The notes below the pieces were generated by a model. That model did no database searches. It was not told where the DNA came from and saw only the letters and a program-made list of their open reading frames with translations. A program made the position numbers and the translations under genes. From NCBI RefSeq assembly GCF_029960815.1, contig NZ_JASBRE010000006.1, positions 124,001-188,000 on the forward strand: a DNA stretch of 64,000 nt, written 5' to 3'. Shown piece after piece: positions 63,147-64,000 of this stretch (the stretch's first letter is position 1; each line of letters starts with the position of its first letter). The stretch is from Pseudomonas sp. AL03. GTDB taxonomy: Bacteria > Pseudomonadota > Gammaproteobacteria > Pseudomonadales > Pseudomonadaceae.

Positions 63147-63183
63147 ACACTGTGGGAGCAAGCTCGCTCCCACAGTGTTTTTT
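63147..63183 (+). terminator. REP-derived rho-independent terminator
   Basis: A 13-base perfect stem (ACACTGTGGGAGC / GCTCCCACAGTGT) is followed by a run of T (63179-63183). The stem is the common GTGGGAGC-AAGCTCGCTCCCAC REP, so a repeat appears to serve as the terminator of the DUF4136 operon. Confidence 0.85.
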
Positions 63184-63287
63184 GTTGTCTGCACTGGCAT
63201 GTCGCCAGCAGTCCCGCCAAGTCTTGTCTACACTTCTGTTCACCCATGGAGGTAGCCCTCGGCTGTGCACCGGCAAAGGAGTGTGCG

Positions 63288-64000
63288 ATGTCTCCCCGTT
63301 TGCAGTTACGCAGCCCGTCCCGGCAACGGGGGGCGATCGGTTTGATGGCGGCGCTGACATTGGGCATGGCCCTGATGTTCTTGCTGCTCGTGGTCGACAG
63401 CGGTCGTTTGTACCTGGAAAAACGCGACCTGCAGCGCGTAGCGGACATGGCCGCCCTTGAAGCGTCTACCCGAGGGGGGGATTGCGCTGCTGGCAACACC
63501 GCCACCGTCTATGCCACCGACAGCGCAAACCGCAACGACTTCACCCTTCCTGACCCCAATCGCAATCTGCTGGTCGCTTGCGGCACCTTGACCCTGGATG
63601 CCAATAACCTTCGGGTATTTGGCGCCGACCCAAGCAAGAGCGAAGCCATTCGGGTGATCGCCAGCCATTCGGTCCAGCAGAGTTTCGCCGGCGGTGTCGG
63701 CGCCCTGTTCGGTGGCGCCCCACGTGGAGCGACCATTAACCTGACGGCCACCGCTGTGGCCGCATTACCGCCACCCCTGGCTTCGCTGACCATCCGCAGT
63801 ACGGCGCTGAGCGTCGATACCAGCAAGTCCGCCACGCTCAACGCGCTGTTCGGCGGTTTGCTGGGCGGCAATGTCAACATCACTGTGGCGGGCTGGAACG
63901 GGTTGGTGAACACCAACATCAGCCTGCTCGGTTACCTCGACCGACTGAAGGTCGACCTTAACCTCAGCACCGCCGGGTATGACCAGGTGCTGGGCACTAC
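63288..64000 (+). CDS. TadG-like pilus/envelope protein (5' part, cut by window edge)
   Basis: The first 237 codons of a gene running off the window. The N-terminus has Arg-rich residues, then a membrane helix (AIGLMAALTLGMALMFLLLV) and the TadE/TadG-like segment DSGRLYLEKRDLQRVADMAA with LEAS, matching the pseudopilin-like start of TadG/DUF2134 proteins. The following sequence is low in charge with beta-rich repeats. A role in Flp/Tad pilus assembly is likely if other tad genes follow. An AAAGGAG site precedes the ATG. Confidence 0.85.
   Translation, partial: MSPRLQLRSPSRQRGAIGLMAALTLGMALMFLLLVVDSGRLYLEKRDLQRVADMAALEASTRGGDCAAGNTATVYATDSANRNDFTLPDPNRNLLVACGTLTLDANNLRVFGADPSKSEAIRVIASHSVQQSFAGGVGALFGGAPRGATINLTATAVAALPPPLASLTIRSTALSVDTSKSATLNALFGGLLGGNVNITVAGWNGLVNTNISLLGYLDRLKVDLNLSTAGYDQVLGT

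Overview
The window is chromosomal DNA from a Pseudomonas of the P. fluorescens group. The support is the gene content (a urea urt operon, an aerobic-type cob cluster), several families of Pseudomonas REP/REPIN hairpins, and a long block whose order matches the retS-purD-purH-fis-dusB-prmA-accC-accB-aroQ-dsbD-ctpL-gcbA-speA neighbourhood of P. aeruginosa (PA4856 down to PA4839, from memory).

Layout. 1-2 kb: end of a urea ABC transporter operon (urtA, and urtB cut by the window edge). 2.2-7.3 kb: a copper-handling cluster on the minus strand (PepSY membrane protein, OprC-like TonB receptor, PCu(A)C chaperone between two DUF2946 proteins). 7.4-15.1 kb: corrin-ring synthesis as two divergent operons, cobL-cbiD-cobK (minus) and cobG-cobH-cobI-cobJ (plus), most genes overlapping by 1 to 8 bases; a decayed antitoxin fragment lies next to cobK.

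15.4-32.3 kb is the accessory island and the most interesting part. It holds two tandem giant genes (2363 and 2357 aa) that look like large glycosylating toxins. Each has an N-terminal GT44-type glycosyltransferase with a D-x2-R ... D-x-D signature, a papain/YopT-like Cys-His-Asp domain where clostridial toxins carry a different autoprotease, a TcdA/TcdB-type hydrophobic pore region, and a long unassigned C-terminal part without clostridial CROP repeats. Next come a 72-base relic of the 3' end of a second marC gene, then three small AT-rich genes that appear to be diverged paralogues of each other. The island abuts the intact marC and retS; RetS is a master switch of the Gac/Rsm virulence pathway in pseudomonads.

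32.4-55.6 kb is conserved core: MarC, RetS, purine synthesis, Fis/DusB, acetyl-CoA carboxylase subunits, dehydroquinase, a dsbD interrupted by a frameshift, a chemoreceptor, a diguanylate cyclase, and biosynthetic arginine decarboxylase. 55.8-58.8 kb holds an unusually short VgrG, a DUF4123 type VI adaptor and a lipoprotein-like alpha/beta hydrolase. 58.8-64 kb holds a MATE transporter, a MazG-like pyrophosphohydrolase, the tRNA methyltransferase CmoM, two tandem DUF4136 lipoproteins, and the start of a TadG-like protein. I saw no tRNA, rRNA, CRISPR array, integrase or transposase.
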